Positions 52,757 to 61,367 of a stretch of 64,000 nt of DNA are shown here, piece by piece; the first letter of the stretch is position 1; each line of letters opens with the position of its first letter. The position numbers were made by a program, and so were the translations under genes. Location of the stretch: contig CAWEWH010000008.1 in the NCBI GenBank assembly GCA_963812775.1, positions 124,001 through 188,000 of the forward strand. The letters run 5' to 3'. Source of the stretch: CAWEWH01 sp963812775 (GTDB lineage: Bacteria; Pseudomonadota; Alphaproteobacteria; Rhizobiales; Beijerinckiaceae). The notes beneath the pieces were generated by a model. That model worked only from the letters and a program-made list of their open reading frames with translations, was not told the origin of the DNA and ran no database searches.

Positions 52757-53365
52757 CTACGCGTAATTGAAGCTGACACTGATCCGCTTCGACTTGGCGC
52801 GGTTGAGGGGCACCTCGTGGCGCAGCCAGCTTTCCCACAGGATGACCTCGCCGGCGGCCGGCGAGAGCGTGACGAATTGCGGATTTGACCCGTCAGGGGC
52901 CTTGCGGGCCGGCGCCGCCATCATCAGGGGAAGCCGCGGGTCCTCGAGCTTAAGCGCACTCGCCCCTTTGGGCAGCACCACATAATAGGTGCCGCTGATG
53001 GCCGAATGCGGGTGGATGTGGCCGCTATGCGTGCCGCCCGGATCGAGGACGTTGACCCACAGCGAATCGAGCTTGAGCTTGCGGCGGCCAAGCTCGAAGC
53101 CAAGGTCCTTGGCGAAGGCCATGACGTGGCGGTCGAGCGCCTTGACCAGCGCGGCAAAGACGGGTGAGCGCCACGGCAGGTCGTCGAGCGACGCGTAGGA
53201 CGTGTAGCCGGGATAGAAATTGTCGCGGCTCCAGGCGCGGCCGGCCGCGTCGTCCTGCGCGATCGAGCGGCAGGCCGCTTCGATGTCGCGGTTGAGGGTG
53301 CCGCCGTCGTCCACGAGCGCTGCGCGGTAGACCTTGGTCGGAAAGAGCGTGTCGATGCTCGCCAT
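52757..53365 (-). CDS. 2OG-Fe(II) oxygenase family protein
   Basis: A 202-residue protein with the double-stranded beta-helix iron site: THSGHIHPHSAISGTYYVVL supplies the first His(es), and WLRHEVPLNRAKSKRISVSF supplies the distal His and the 2-oxoglutarate-binding Arg. The family (putative 2OG-Fe(II) oxygenase of the TIGR02466 type, by memory of its pattern) is of unknown substrate. The start ATG 53365 lies five bases after the MATE gene stop, so the two are co-transcribed. A larger open frame covers part of the MATE gene in another frame and is not real. Confidence 0.82.
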   Translation of the reverse strand: MASIDTLFPTKVYRAALVDDGGTLNRDIEAACRSIAQDDAAGRAWSRDNFYPGYTSYASLDDLPWRSPVFAALVKALDRHVMAFAKDLGFELGRRKLKLDSLWVNVLDPGGTHSGHIHPHSAISGTYYVVLPKGASALKLEDPRLPLMMAAPARKAPDGSNPQFVTLSPAAGEVILWESWLRHEVPLNRAKSKRISVSFNYA

Positions 53366-53370
53366 TTCTC

Positions 53371-54726
53371 TCACGTCGCGGCCGGCTGGTTGAGACGGCC
53401 GACCGCCCAAAATGCCACCACGGCGGCGGCCGCGCCGAACAGCAGCGATCCAAGCAGGACGCCCACCATCATTCCCTCCACGCCCCCAAGTCTCGCGCCG
53501 ACGATCGCGAACGGCAGCGTGCCGAGCAAGGTGCGCCCCCAGTTGAACAGTGTCGAATAGAGCGGAAGGCCGAGATTGTTGAAAGCGGCGCTCGCGACGA
53601 ACATGCCGCCGAGGAACAGCCAGATCGGGCCGCTGACGATGAGGAAGAACACGATGAGCTCGCCGGTTGCGGTCCCCGAGACGTTGAAGACCAGCGGCAC
53701 GAGGTTGCGGACGATCAGCAGCGCCATCCAGGCCACCGCCGCATAGAGGCTGGTGAAGATCAGCGAGTCGCGCAGGGTTTCTCGCAAACGGTCGTAGCGC
53801 GCCGCGCCCCAATTCTGGCCGAAGATCGGACCCACCGCGCCGGACAGCGCGATGAGGCCGCAGAAGGCAAGCGGCGTGACGCGGTCGATGATGGCGATGG
53901 CGGCCAGCGCCGCGTTGCCGAAACGCGCCGAGATGCTCATCAGGACGAGGTTGGCGGCCGGTGCGGCGAGATTGGCCAGGATGGCGGGCACCGCGATGGC
54001 ATACATCGGCTTTGCGTCGGCCAGCACGGCGCCGAGCCGCGGCATCGCCACCAGGCCGTGCACATGGACGGCACCCCAGAAGCCGAGCACCAGGAAGGCG
54101 AGGCGCGCGATGACGAACGAGATGGCGGCGCCGTCGGTGCCGAGCTTCAACCCGAAGATGAGGATCGGATCGACGATGGCGGTGAGGATGGCGCCCGCCA
54201 GGGTCACGAACATGGCGCGTCGCGCGTCGCCCGCCGCCCGCATGACGGTCTGCAGCGCCATGGCGAAGCCCATGATGAAGTTGCTGGGCAGCACGATCAG
54301 CAGGAAACGGCGCGCCACCTGGTGCGCCTCGCCGGTGGCGCCGAGCAGGTCGAGCAGCGGATCGAGAAACGGCAGCACACCGAAGCCCAGCGCCCCGGTC
54401 GTGAGGCCCATCAGCACAGCCGTGGAGGCGGCAAGCCGGCGGGCCTTCTCGACGTCGCGTTGGCCGAGCGCCCGCGACACCAGGGCGCCGACGGCGGTGA
54501 CGAGGCCGATGCTCACCGAGATGGTGACGAACAGCAGGACGGTCGCGAAGCCGACGCCCGCCGTCCATTCGGTGCGCCCGAGCCACGAGACATAGAGCAG
54601 CGACAGCAGATCGACGACGAAGATCGAAAGCAGGCCGACCGCCGCCGCCGACGTCATGGAGACGACATGGCGCATGGTCGAGCCCTGCGTGAATTTGGGC
54701 GACCCGTAGGCTGGCGGAGCGCTCAC
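53371..54726 (-). CDS. MATE family efflux transporter
   Basis: A 451-residue inner-membrane antiporter with about 12 hydrophobic segments in two six-helix halves. N-half: SMTSAAAVGLLSIFVVDLLS, RALGQRDVEKARRLAASTAV, GDARRAMFVTLAGAILTAIVDP with LIFGLKLGTDGAA, a classic MatE stretch. C-half: IDRVTPLAFCGLIALSGAVG, PIFGQNWGAARYDRLRET. It would export organic cations or drugs using Na+ or H+; the actual substrate cannot be read. The start overlaps the stop of the upstream antiporter gene (ATGA), and the 2OG oxygenase follows five bases downstream. Confidence 0.92.
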   Translation of the reverse strand: MSAPPAYGSPKFTQGSTMRHVVSMTSAAAVGLLSIFVVDLLSLLYVSWLGRTEWTAGVGFATVLLFVTISVSIGLVTAVGALVSRALGQRDVEKARRLAASTAVLMGLTTGALGFGVLPFLDPLLDLLGATGEAHQVARRFLLIVLPSNFIMGFAMALQTVMRAAGDARRAMFVTLAGAILTAIVDPILIFGLKLGTDGAAISFVIARLAFLVLGFWGAVHVHGLVAMPRLGAVLADAKPMYAIAVPAILANLAAPAANLVLMSISARFGNAALAAIAIIDRVTPLAFCGLIALSGAVGPIFGQNWGAARYDRLRETLRDSLIFTSLYAAVAWMALLIVRNLVPLVFNVSGTATGELIVFFLIVSGPIWLFLGGMFVASAAFNNLGLPLYSTLFNWGRTLLGTLPFAIVGARLGGVEGMMVGVLLGSLLFGAAAAVVAFWAVGRLNQPAAT

Positions 54727-56573
54727 ATCCGCTCTCCCTCGTCGCCAACGATATCGCGGGTCTCCTGCGACAGGGCCTGTGAGCGCGCCTTCGGCTCGGT
54801 GAGCGGCTGCGGCTTGACCGACGTGCCGCGCAACAGGTCGGCGCCACCCATGAGACCTTCCGTCTTCTGCATGACGAGGCGCGCCTCGTCGCGCTTGCGC
54901 ACGTCCTCGGTGGCGGCTTCGGCCTGCTCGGCGGGAACGCCGAGGCCCTCGAGCGTCGCCCGCCCGAAGGCGAGGGACGAGTGGAACAATTCCCGCACGA
55001 TATGGTCGGCGTCCATCTGCATCAGCTCAAGCGCGTGGCGGCGATCGAAGGCCCGCACATGCGTGCGCGTTTGCGGGAACTCGGCATGCAGCAGCTCGAC
55101 GATGCGCGTCGCCGTCTCGGCATTCTCGACGCAGACGCAGACGACGCGCGCCCGCGCGGCGCCGGCGGCGCGCAGCACGTCGAGACGGGTGCCGTCGCCA
55201 TAGTAGATCTTGAAGCCGAAGCGCGAGGCGGCGCGGATCTGCTCGATGTCGTGATCGATGACGGTCACGTCGATCCCCTCGCTGAGCAGGATCTGGTTCA
55301 CCACCTGGCCGAAGCGTCCGAAACCGATGACGATGACGCTCGCCGGCTCGGCGCCGGAAAAATCGGCTGCCGCCGGCTCGGCGCCGGGGGGCGGCGAGAA
55401 GAAGGCGAGCAGCGCGTCGAGCCAGCGCGAAGCCAGCGGCGCGAACAGCATCGACAGCGCCGCAAGCGCGGTGACGAGCTGCGTCCATTGACGCGACAGG
55501 AGGCCAAGATCGCCGGCCACCGGCAGCAGCACGAAGGCGAACTCGCCGGCCGTTGCAAGCAGCGCGCCGGCGCGCAGCGCGTCGCGCCATTGCGAACCGG
55601 AGACGCGCGCCAGGAGCGCCGCGATGGCGATCTTGCCGAAGACCAGCAGCGGCGTCGCCAGCGCCAGGAGCAGCGCGTGGCGCTTCACCAAGGCGAGGTC
55701 GAGCGACATGCCGACGCTCATGAAGAAGAGGCCGAGCAAGAGGCCGCGAAACGGCTCGATGTCGGCCTCGAGCTGATGGCGGAAATTCGATTCGGCCAGC
55801 AGCAGACCGGCCATGAAGGCGCCCATGGCCATCGACAGGCCGACGCGGTCCATGAGGACGGCGGCGCCGAGCACGACGAGAAGTGCGGCGGCCGTCATCA
55901 CCTCGCGGGCGCCGCTCGCGGCAAGCGCCCGGAAGGCCGGATTGAGCACGAAGCGGCCGACCACCACGACGGCCACGATGGCCGCGATGGCCTTGCCGGC
56001 CGCGATGAGCGGCTCGATGAGCGAATCGCCGGTCAGCATACCGGCGCTGGCGAGAAGCGGCGTCAGCGCCAGCATCGGCACGATGGCGAGGTCCTGGAAC
56101 AGCAGCACCGCGAAGGTGCGCGTCCCGTAGGCCGCATGCAGGTCGCCGCGCTCCTGCAGGATCTGCAGCGCGATGGCGGTGGCGGAGAGCGCGAGCGCCG
56201 CGCCGGTCACGATGGCGCCGCGCGGCGGCAGGCCGACGAGCGAGCCGGCGGCCGCGATGACGAGGCCGGTGACGAGAAGCTGCGCAAGGCCGAGGCCGAA
56301 AATGTCACGCCGCATGGAGATCAGGCGCGAGACCTTGAGCTCAAGCCCGACGATGAACAGGAGCAGCACGACGCCAAGCTCGGCCACGCCGCGCACCGTC
56401 TCCGGCTCGGCGAAGAAGCGCAGGCCTGACGGGCCGATGACGATGCCGGCCACCAGATAGCCGAGGACGGCCCCGAGCCCCAGGAGCCGGAACAGCGGCA
56501 CGGCCACCACGGCCGCCCCGCAGAACACCAGGATGGGCGCCAGGAAACTGGCGTGTGAGGCGGCTTCAGCCAT
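54723..56573 (-). CDS. Monovalent cation:proton antiporter (Kef/CPA2 type) with RCK domain
   Basis: A 616-residue protein. The N-terminal ~390 residues form a 12-13-helix CPA2 exchanger (GLGAVLGYLVAGIVIGPSGL, LLLFIVGLELKVSRL, ALSATAIALQILQERGDLHA, GAFMAGLLLAESNFRHQLEA). A TrkA-N (RCK) domain follows, SVIVIGFGRFGQVVNQILLS with the GFGRFG nucleotide loop, and then a polar tail ending RDIVGDEGERM. KefB/KefC use glutathione adducts to control K+ efflux; whether this homologue does is not known. The start ATG 56573 was chosen over the open frame to 56717. First gene of the three-gene minus-strand operon with MATE and the 2OG oxygenase. Confidence 0.92.
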   Translation of the reverse strand: MAEAASHASFLAPILVFCGAAVVAVPLFRLLGLGAVLGYLVAGIVIGPSGLRFFAEPETVRGVAELGVVLLLFIVGLELKVSRLISMRRDIFGLGLAQLLVTGLVIAAAGSLVGLPPRGAIVTGAALALSATAIALQILQERGDLHAAYGTRTFAVLLFQDLAIVPMLALTPLLASAGMLTGDSLIEPLIAAGKAIAAIVAVVVVGRFVLNPAFRALAASGAREVMTAAALLVVLGAAVLMDRVGLSMAMGAFMAGLLLAESNFRHQLEADIEPFRGLLLGLFFMSVGMSLDLALVKRHALLLALATPLLVFGKIAIAALLARVSGSQWRDALRAGALLATAGEFAFVLLPVAGDLGLLSRQWTQLVTALAALSMLFAPLASRWLDALLAFFSPPPGAEPAAADFSGAEPASVIVIGFGRFGQVVNQILLSEGIDVTVIDHDIEQIRAASRFGFKIYYGDGTRLDVLRAAGAARARVVCVCVENAETATRIVELLHAEFPQTRTHVRAFDRRHALELMQMDADHIVRELFHSSLAFGRATLEGLGVPAEQAEAATEDVRKRDEARLVMQKTEGLMGGADLLRGTSVKPQPLTEPKARSQALSQETRDIVGDEGERM

Positions 56574-56724
56574 TCGGGGCCGTCGGGCGGAACATGGGTG
56601 AGGGGAATCGAGGCCGATATGGGTATTCCTTAACGGCTTGGCCAAAGTTCCGCGAGGCTCGCCGCTGCAGGGGGATGGCGCGATCACGTCCTTGACAGGG
56701 CCAGGGGGCTCCCGCACATCAGCG

Positions 56725-56891
56725 CTAGTGCGGCAATTCCGAAATTCGCCTCAAACTGATGGAGGGCTCGGAGCGAATTTCGAAATCATAAGCCGCACTC
56801 GAAAAGCTTGATTCTAGTGCGCTTTTTTGAATTTGAAGTTCGCTCGGAAGGCGATCCAATGTTTTGGCGAACTTCAAATTCAGCGCACTAG
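56725..56891 (+). repeat. Composite two-hairpin repeat, copy 2 (well conserved)
   Basis: Module 1 has outer arms CTAGTGCGGC/GCCGCACT and inner arms ATTCCGAAATTCGC/GCGAATTTCGAAAT. The linker CGAAAAGCTTGATTCTAGTG joins it to module 2, with outer arms CTAGTGCGCT/AGCGCACTAG and inner arms GAATTTGAAGTTCGC/GCGAACTTCAAATTC. It lies 29 bases upstream of the ispH start in the 347-base gap after the antiporter gene. The rest of the gap (56574-56724) shows no other feature. Confidence 0.92.
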
Positions 56892-56920
56892 TCCCGGATT
56901 GGACCTGAGACCGAGCCCGA

Positions 56921-57886
56921 ATGAGCGAAAAACCGCCCCTTGACGTGCTGATGTGCGCCCCGCGCGGCTTCTGCGCCGGAGTGGTGCGGGCGATCGACGT
57001 GGTCGAGCGGGCGCTCGCCATCTACGGCGAGCCCGTCTATGTGCGCCACGAGATCGTCCACAACAAGTACGTGGTCGAGAGCCTGCGGCGGAAGGGCGCG
57101 ATCTTCGTCGAGGAGCTCGTCGGAGGTGCCCGACACCGAGGCGCCGGTCATCTTCTCGGCGCACGGCGTGCCGAAGGCGGTGCTCGACGAAGCCGGCCAG
57201 CGCCGCTTCTTCGCCATCGACGCCACCTGCCCGCTGGTCACCAAGGTGCATCGCGAGGCCGCCATTCACCACCGCCGCGGCCGGCACGTCGTCCTCGTCG
57301 GCCATGCCGGCCACCCGGAAGTGGTCGGCACGCTCGGGCCAGTTGCCGGCGGGCTCCATCACCCTGGTCGAGACGCTGGAGGACGTGGCGCGGCTCACGC
57401 CGCCCGATCCCGACCAACCTCGCCTACGTGACGCAGACGACGCTCTCGGTCGAGGACACCCGCGACATGGTCGAGGCGCTCAAGGCGCGCTTCCCGGACA
57501 TCAGCGGCCCGCACAAGGAAGACATCTGCTACGCCACCACCAACCGCCAGGAGGCGGTGAAGCAGGTGGCGCCGCAGGTCGACGCGATGATCGTCGTCGG
57601 CTCGCCCAACTCGTCGAACTCGCAGCGCCTGCGCGAGGTGGCGGAGCGCTCGGGCTGTCCGGTGGCGCGGCTCTACCTGCAGGCGCGCGAGATCGACTGG
57701 AACATCTTCGGCAACATCCGCCGCCTCGGGCTCACCGCCGGTGCGTCGGCCCCGGAGGTGCTCGTCGAGGAAATCATCGACGCCTTCGCGGCGCGCTTCT
57801 CGGTGAGCGTCGAGACCGTTTCCACGTCCGACGAGCACGTGTCGTTCCCGCTGCCGCGGGCCCTGCGCGGGCTCGCTGCGGAGTAG
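56921..57886 (+). CDS. ispH: 4-hydroxy-3-methylbut-2-enyl diphosphate reductase, with three frameshifts
   Basis: Last enzyme of the MEP isoprenoid pathway, a [4Fe-4S] protein. Frame one: MCAPRGFCAGVVRAIDVVER with cluster ligand Cys12. Frame two (after an extra base near 57119): EVPDTEAPVIFSAHGVPKAV and IDATCPLVTKVHREA with the second ligand Cys. Frame three (after ~57340): GQLPAGSITLVETLEDVARL. Back to frame one (after ~57409): NLAYVTQTTLSVEDTRDMVE, GSPNSSNSQRL and DICYATTNRQEAV. Removing the three extra bases gives a full 320-residue enzyme. Because the gene is essential in MEP-pathway bacteria, sequencing error is the most likely cause. Confidence 0.9.
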   Translation: MSEKPPLDVLMCAPRGFCAGVVRAIDVVERALAIYGEPVYVRHEIVHNKYVVESLRRKGAIFVEELVGGARHRGAGHLLGARRAEGGARRSRPAPLLRHRRHLPAGHQGASRGRHSPPPRPARRPRRPCRPPGSGRHARASCRRAPSPWSRRWRTWRGSRRPIPTNLAYVTQTTLSVEDTRDMVEALKARFPDISGPHKEDICYATTNRQEAVKQVAPQVDAMIVVGSPNSSNSQRLREVAERSGCPVARLYLQAREIDWNIFGNIRRLGLTAGASAPEVLVEEIIDAFAARFSVSVETVSTSDEHVSFPLPRALRGLAAE

Positions 57887-57889
57887 CGC

Positions 57890-58867
57890 GTGGCCGTCTA
57901 CACCGAGGTCTCGGACGAGGAGCTCACCGAGTTTCTCGCCAGCTACGACATCGGCGAATTGCGCTCCGCCAAGGGCATCGCCGAAGGGGTGGAGAACTCG
58001 AACTACCTGCTCCACACCAGCTCGGGCTCGTTCTTCCTGACGCTCTACGAGAAGCGGGTGCGGGAGGACGACCTGCCGTTCTTCCTGCGGCTCATCGAAT
58101 ATCTCGCCCGCCAGGGCATCGACTGCCCGCAGCCGGTACGCGACCGCGAGGGCCGGGCGCTGCGCCGCCTCGCCGGCCGTCCCGCCGCCATCGTCACCTT
58201 CCTCGAAGGCCTGTCGATCCGGCGTCCGACGCCGAAGCATTGCGGCGCGCCTTGGCGAAGCCTTGGCCAAGCTGCATGTGGCGGGCGCGCGCTTCGAGCT
58301 GCAGCGCAAGAACACGCTGTCGGTCGAGGCGTGGCGGCCGTTGCTTCAGGCGGCCGGCGCGCGCGCCGACCAGGTGGCGCCGGGGCTTCACGGGCGCGCC
58401 CAGGCCGCACTCGCCGACGTCAGCGAAACTGGCCGAAGGCGCTGCCGTCCGGGATCATCCATGCCGACCTCTTCACCGACAACGTGTTCTTCATCGGCGA
58501 CCGGCTGTCGGGCCTCATCGACTTCTATTTCGCCTGCACGGATGCCTTTGCGTACGATCTCGCCATCTGTCTCAGCGCCTGGTGCTTCGAGGCCGACGGC
58601 TCCTTCAACCTCACCAAGGGCCAGGCGCTGATCGGTGCCTACGAAGAGGTGCGGCGGCTGAGCGGAGAGGAGGTCGCGGCGCTGCCGCTCCTGTGCCAGG
58701 GCGCGGCGCTGCGCTTCATGCTGACGCGCCTCGTCGACTGGCTCGACGTGCCGCCGGGCGCGCTGGTGAAGCCCAAGGATCCGCTCGAATACGACAGGAA
58801 GCTCGGCTTCCATCGCCGCGTCACCGACGCGGCCGAATACGGCCTGGTGCGCCATGGCCAAGGCTAA
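57890..58867 (+). CDS. thrB: Homoserine kinase (choline-kinase fold), frameshifted
   Basis: Threonine-pathway enzyme phosphorylating homoserine, of the aminoglycoside-phosphotransferase-like type. Start GTG 57890 (VAVYTEVSDEELTEFLAS) after GCGGAG. SAKGIAEGVENSNYLLHT is the nucleotide-binding loop, and the Brenner motif is GIIHADLFTDNVFF with LIDFYFACTDAFAYDLAIC as the metal loop. Between about 58240 (extra base, after PTPKHC) and 58430 (one base lost, before NWPKALPSG) the protein is in another frame, giving LGEALAKLHVAGARFELQRK there. The changes cancel, so the total length stays 325 residues. Overlaps rnhA by 14 bases. Confidence 0.88.
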   Translation: MAVYTEVSDEELTEFLASYDIGELRSAKGIAEGVENSNYLLHTSSGSFFLTLYEKRVREDDLPFFLRLIEYLARQGIDCPQPVRDREGRALRRLAGRPAAIVTFLEGLSIRRPTPKHCGAPWRSLGQAACGGRALRAAAQEHAVGRGVAAVASGGRRARRPGGAGASRARPGRTRRRQRNWPKALPSGIIHADLFTDNVFFIGDRLSGLIDFYFACTDAFAYDLAICLSAWCFEADGSFNLTKGQALIGAYEEVRRLSGEEVAALPLLCQGAALRFMLTRLVDWLDVPPGALVKPKDPLEYDRKLGFHRRVTDAAEYGLVRHGQG

Positions 58868-59369
58868 AGTCAAGACATCCGCCGCGGGCGAGGCCGGCCG
58901 CGTCACTGTCTTCACCGACGGCGCCTGCTCGGGCAATCCCGGCCCCGGCGGCTGGGGCGCGCTGCTCCTCTACAACGGCACCGAGAAGGAGCTCATGGGC
59001 GGCGAGCCGCTCACCACCAACAATCGCATGGAGATGATGGCGGCCATCATGGCGCTCGAGGCGCTGAAGCGGCCGTGCCGGGTCGACGTGTGGACCGACT
59101 CGCAATATCTGCGCGGCGGCATCACCGAGTGGCTCAAGGGCTGGAAGCTGCGCGGCTGGAAGACCGCCGACAAGAAGCCGGTCAAGAACGAGGATCTGTG
59201 GCGCCGTCTCGACGCGGCGCGCTCACCCCACGAGGTCGCGTGGCACTGGGTGCGGGGCCACGCCGGCCACGCCGAGAACGAGCGGGTCGACGGGCTGGCG
59301 CGGGCCGGCATGGCCGCCTTCAAGCCCGCCAAGCTGAAACCTGCTGTGGCGAAGCCGGACGAGGAATGA
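58854..59369 (+). CDS. rnhA: Ribonuclease HI
   Basis: A 171-residue enzyme cutting the RNA strand of RNA-DNA hybrids. Catalytic residues are visible: Asp22 in FTDGACSGNPGPGGWG, Glu60 in NNRMEMMAAI and Asp82 in VWTDSQYL, with a further Asp in ERVDGLARAG. The basic handle region is GWKLRGWKTADKKPVKNEDL, and the His loop WVRGHAGHAENERVD is intact. A short Lys-rich N-terminal extension and a C-terminal tail KPAKLKPAVAKPDEE frame the domain. It overlaps the thrB end, as in related rhizobial genomes. Confidence 0.96.
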   Translation: MAKAKVKTSAAGEAGRVTVFTDGACSGNPGPGGWGALLLYNGTEKELMGGEPLTTNNRMEMMAAIMALEALKRPCRVDVWTDSQYLRGGITEWLKGWKLRGWKTADKKPVKNEDLWRRLDAARSPHEVAWHWVRGHAGHAENERVDGLARAGMAAFKPAKLKPAVAKPDEE

Positions 59370-59381
59370 CGTCGAGGCGGC

Positions 59382-60833
59382 CTAGGCGGCGAGCGGCGGC
59401 CGGCGGCGGTGGAAGTCCGTCGCCTCTTGGAACGCGAACCCGGCGCGGAACAGCAGGTCCTCGCGCATGTGCGGTGCCACGAGCTGGAAGCCAACGGGCA
59501 GGCCGGTTTCGGTGAAGCCGCCCGGCAGGGTGATAGTCGGATGGCCGCTCATGTCGAAGGGCGCCGTGTAGCGCAGCATGGTCCGCCCGATTTCGGGCGC
59601 CGTGCCGCGTGTCGCCATCCTGGCTTCGGTCGGTGCCGCATACGCCAAGACGGGAACCAGGAGAAGATCGATGGTCTCGAAGAGCGCCTGGACGCGCCCA
59701 CGGAAGTCGTTCCGCCGCAGCGCGATCTTCTGATAGTCGAGGCCACTCACGGCGCGGCCGGCGTCGAGAAGCCCGGCGAGCAGCGGCCCATAGTCACTGC
59801 GCCGCGATGGAAACGTCGCTTCATGGGCGACAGCGGCCTCGACACCACAGAGAACGCGCCAATCGATGTTGATCTGAGCCGGGTCGGGAAAGCGCACCGG
59901 GCGCGGTTCCATCCCGAGTGAGGTCAGTGTGTCGAGGGCCGCCTCGACGGTGCGGCTCACTGGCGCTTCGACGTCCTCGCTGTTCCAGCATTGATCGATG
60001 CCGAGCCGCAAGCCGCGAATGCTGTCTTTGATCGCGGCGAGATAGTCGGGCACCGGATCGAGCCCCGCGGTCGGATCGGCGTCGTCGCGGCCCGCGATGG
60101 CGCCGAGCATCGCGGCGGCATCGATGGCACTTCGTGTCATCGGCCCGATGTGATCCAAGGTTGCTGCGAGCTCGAAGACGCCGTAACGGCTGACGCGCCC
60201 CCAGGTGGGCTTCAGTCCCGTGAGCCCGTTCGCATTTGATGGAAAACGGATCGAGCCGCCGGTGTCGCTGCCGAGGGAGCCGTAGCAGAGCCCGGCGGCG
60301 GTGGCGACGCCGGAGCCGCTCGACGAAACACCCGTCCAGTGCGCCGCGTCCCAGGGATTGACCGGCAGCGTGATAGCGGGATGGTGCAGGCCATAGGCGC
60401 CCTCGGTGAGCTGCGTCTTGCCGAGGATGATGGCGCCCGCCTCGCGCAGGCGCCGCACCACGGTGGCATCCTCGCCCGGCTTGAAATCGCGGTGGATCGT
60501 CGTGCCGGCGGCGGTCGGCACGCCCTTCGTCCAGCACAGGTCCTTCACGGCAATCGGCGCCCCATGCAGGGGCCCGCGGATGTCGCCGCGGCCGATCTCC
60601 GCTTCGGCCCGCCGCGCGTCGGCGAGCGCAGAATCGGCCATCACCAGGGCGTAGCTCTTCAGCGCGCCGTCAAGCCTTTCAATGCGCTGGAGTTGCGCAC
60701 GCGTCACCTCGACCGGCGAGAGCTGCTTGGCATGCAGGCGGCGCGTCAGCTCGGTGAGATCGAGGTAGCAGGGGTCCGTGTCAGATGTCGCGGGCCTCGG
60801 TTCTCTCGCGTTCTGCGCCCGCCGCTCGGCCAT
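59382..60833 (-). CDS. Amidase signature family protein
   Basis: A 483-residue amidase of the Ser-cisSer-Lys class. The catalytic Lys97 is in HGAPIAVKDLCWTKG, the Gly/Ser-rich stretch GVSSSGSGVATAAGLCYGSL holds the cis-serine, and GSDTGGSIRFPSNANGLTGL holds the nucleophile (about Ser194). The C-terminal part includes FDMSGHPTITLPGGFTETGL, typical of the family. It is probably a hydrolytic amidase of unknown substrate, not the GatA subunit, since no gatB or gatC is nearby. ATG 60833 was chosen because the frame upstream lacks family similarity. Convergent with rnhA. Confidence 0.92.
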   Translation of the reverse strand: MAERRAQNAREPRPATSDTDPCYLDLTELTRRLHAKQLSPVEVTRAQLQRIERLDGALKSYALVMADSALADARRAEAEIGRGDIRGPLHGAPIAVKDLCWTKGVPTAAGTTIHRDFKPGEDATVVRRLREAGAIILGKTQLTEGAYGLHHPAITLPVNPWDAAHWTGVSSSGSGVATAAGLCYGSLGSDTGGSIRFPSNANGLTGLKPTWGRVSRYGVFELAATLDHIGPMTRSAIDAAAMLGAIAGRDDADPTAGLDPVPDYLAAIKDSIRGLRLGIDQCWNSEDVEAPVSRTVEAALDTLTSLGMEPRPVRFPDPAQINIDWRVLCGVEAAVAHEATFPSRRSDYGPLLAGLLDAGRAVSGLDYQKIALRRNDFRGRVQALFETIDLLLVPVLAYAAPTEARMATRGTAPEIGRTMLRYTAPFDMSGHPTITLPGGFTETGLPVGFQLVAPHMREDLLFRAGFAFQEATDFHRRRPPLAA

Positions 60834-60843
60834 CGGCAAGCCC

Positions 60844-61329
60844 CTAGAGCTGCGTGAGGATGGTGTCGGCGCCTGACACCTCCGCCTTGCCCGGCGCATC
60901 GCCGGTGTTGAGCTTCTCGACTTTGCCGTCCTTGACGATCATCGAGTAGCGGGCCGAGCGCACGCCGAGGCCGGCCCCCGACAGGTCGGCGACGAGGCCG
61001 AGCGCCTTTGCGAAGTCACCGCTGCCGTCGGCGATGAACTCGATCTTGCCGTCGCAGCCGGAGGCTTTCACCCATTCGTTCATGACAAAGACGTCGTTGA
61101 CCGCCGTGACGATGACGGCGTCGATGCCCTTTGAGCGAATCTTGTCGAAGTTGGTCACGAAGCCCGGCATGTGGTTCTTGTGACAGGTGGGCGTGAAGGC
61201 GCCGGGGACCGCGAACAGCACGACCCGGCGGCCCTTGAACACCTCCTCGGTCGTCCGCGGCTGCACGCCTTCGGCCGTCATGGTCCGAAACGTCGCCTGC
61301 GGCAGTTGATCCCCCACTTTGATGGTCAT
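60844..61329 (-). CDS. Peroxiredoxin (Prx5 type)
   Basis: A 161-residue thiol peroxidase. The peroxidatic Cys49 lies in VLFAVPGAFTPTCHKNHMPG, the Prx5-type motif with the GAFTPTC signature. A second cysteine in VKASGCDGKIEFIADGSGDF could be resolving, or the enzyme may use glutathione or thioredoxin. FAKALGLVADLSGAGLGVRS and ARYSMIVKDGKVEKLN complete the fold. It reduces H2O2 and alkyl hydroperoxides in the cytoplasm. It lies ten bases upstream of the amidase gene and 38 bases after the DsbD-N-like gene, so the three may form one minus-strand operon. Confidence 0.94.
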   Translation of the reverse strand: MTIKVGDQLPQATFRTMTAEGVQPRTTEEVFKGRRVVLFAVPGAFTPTCHKNHMPGFVTNFDKIRSKGIDAVIVTAVNDVFVMNEWVKASGCDGKIEFIADGSGDFAKALGLVADLSGAGLGVRSARYSMIVKDGKVEKLNTGDAPGKAEVSGADTILTQL

Positions 61330-61367
61330 GCGTCTTTCCTCACTGTCACGCGATAATGGCGGGTGAT

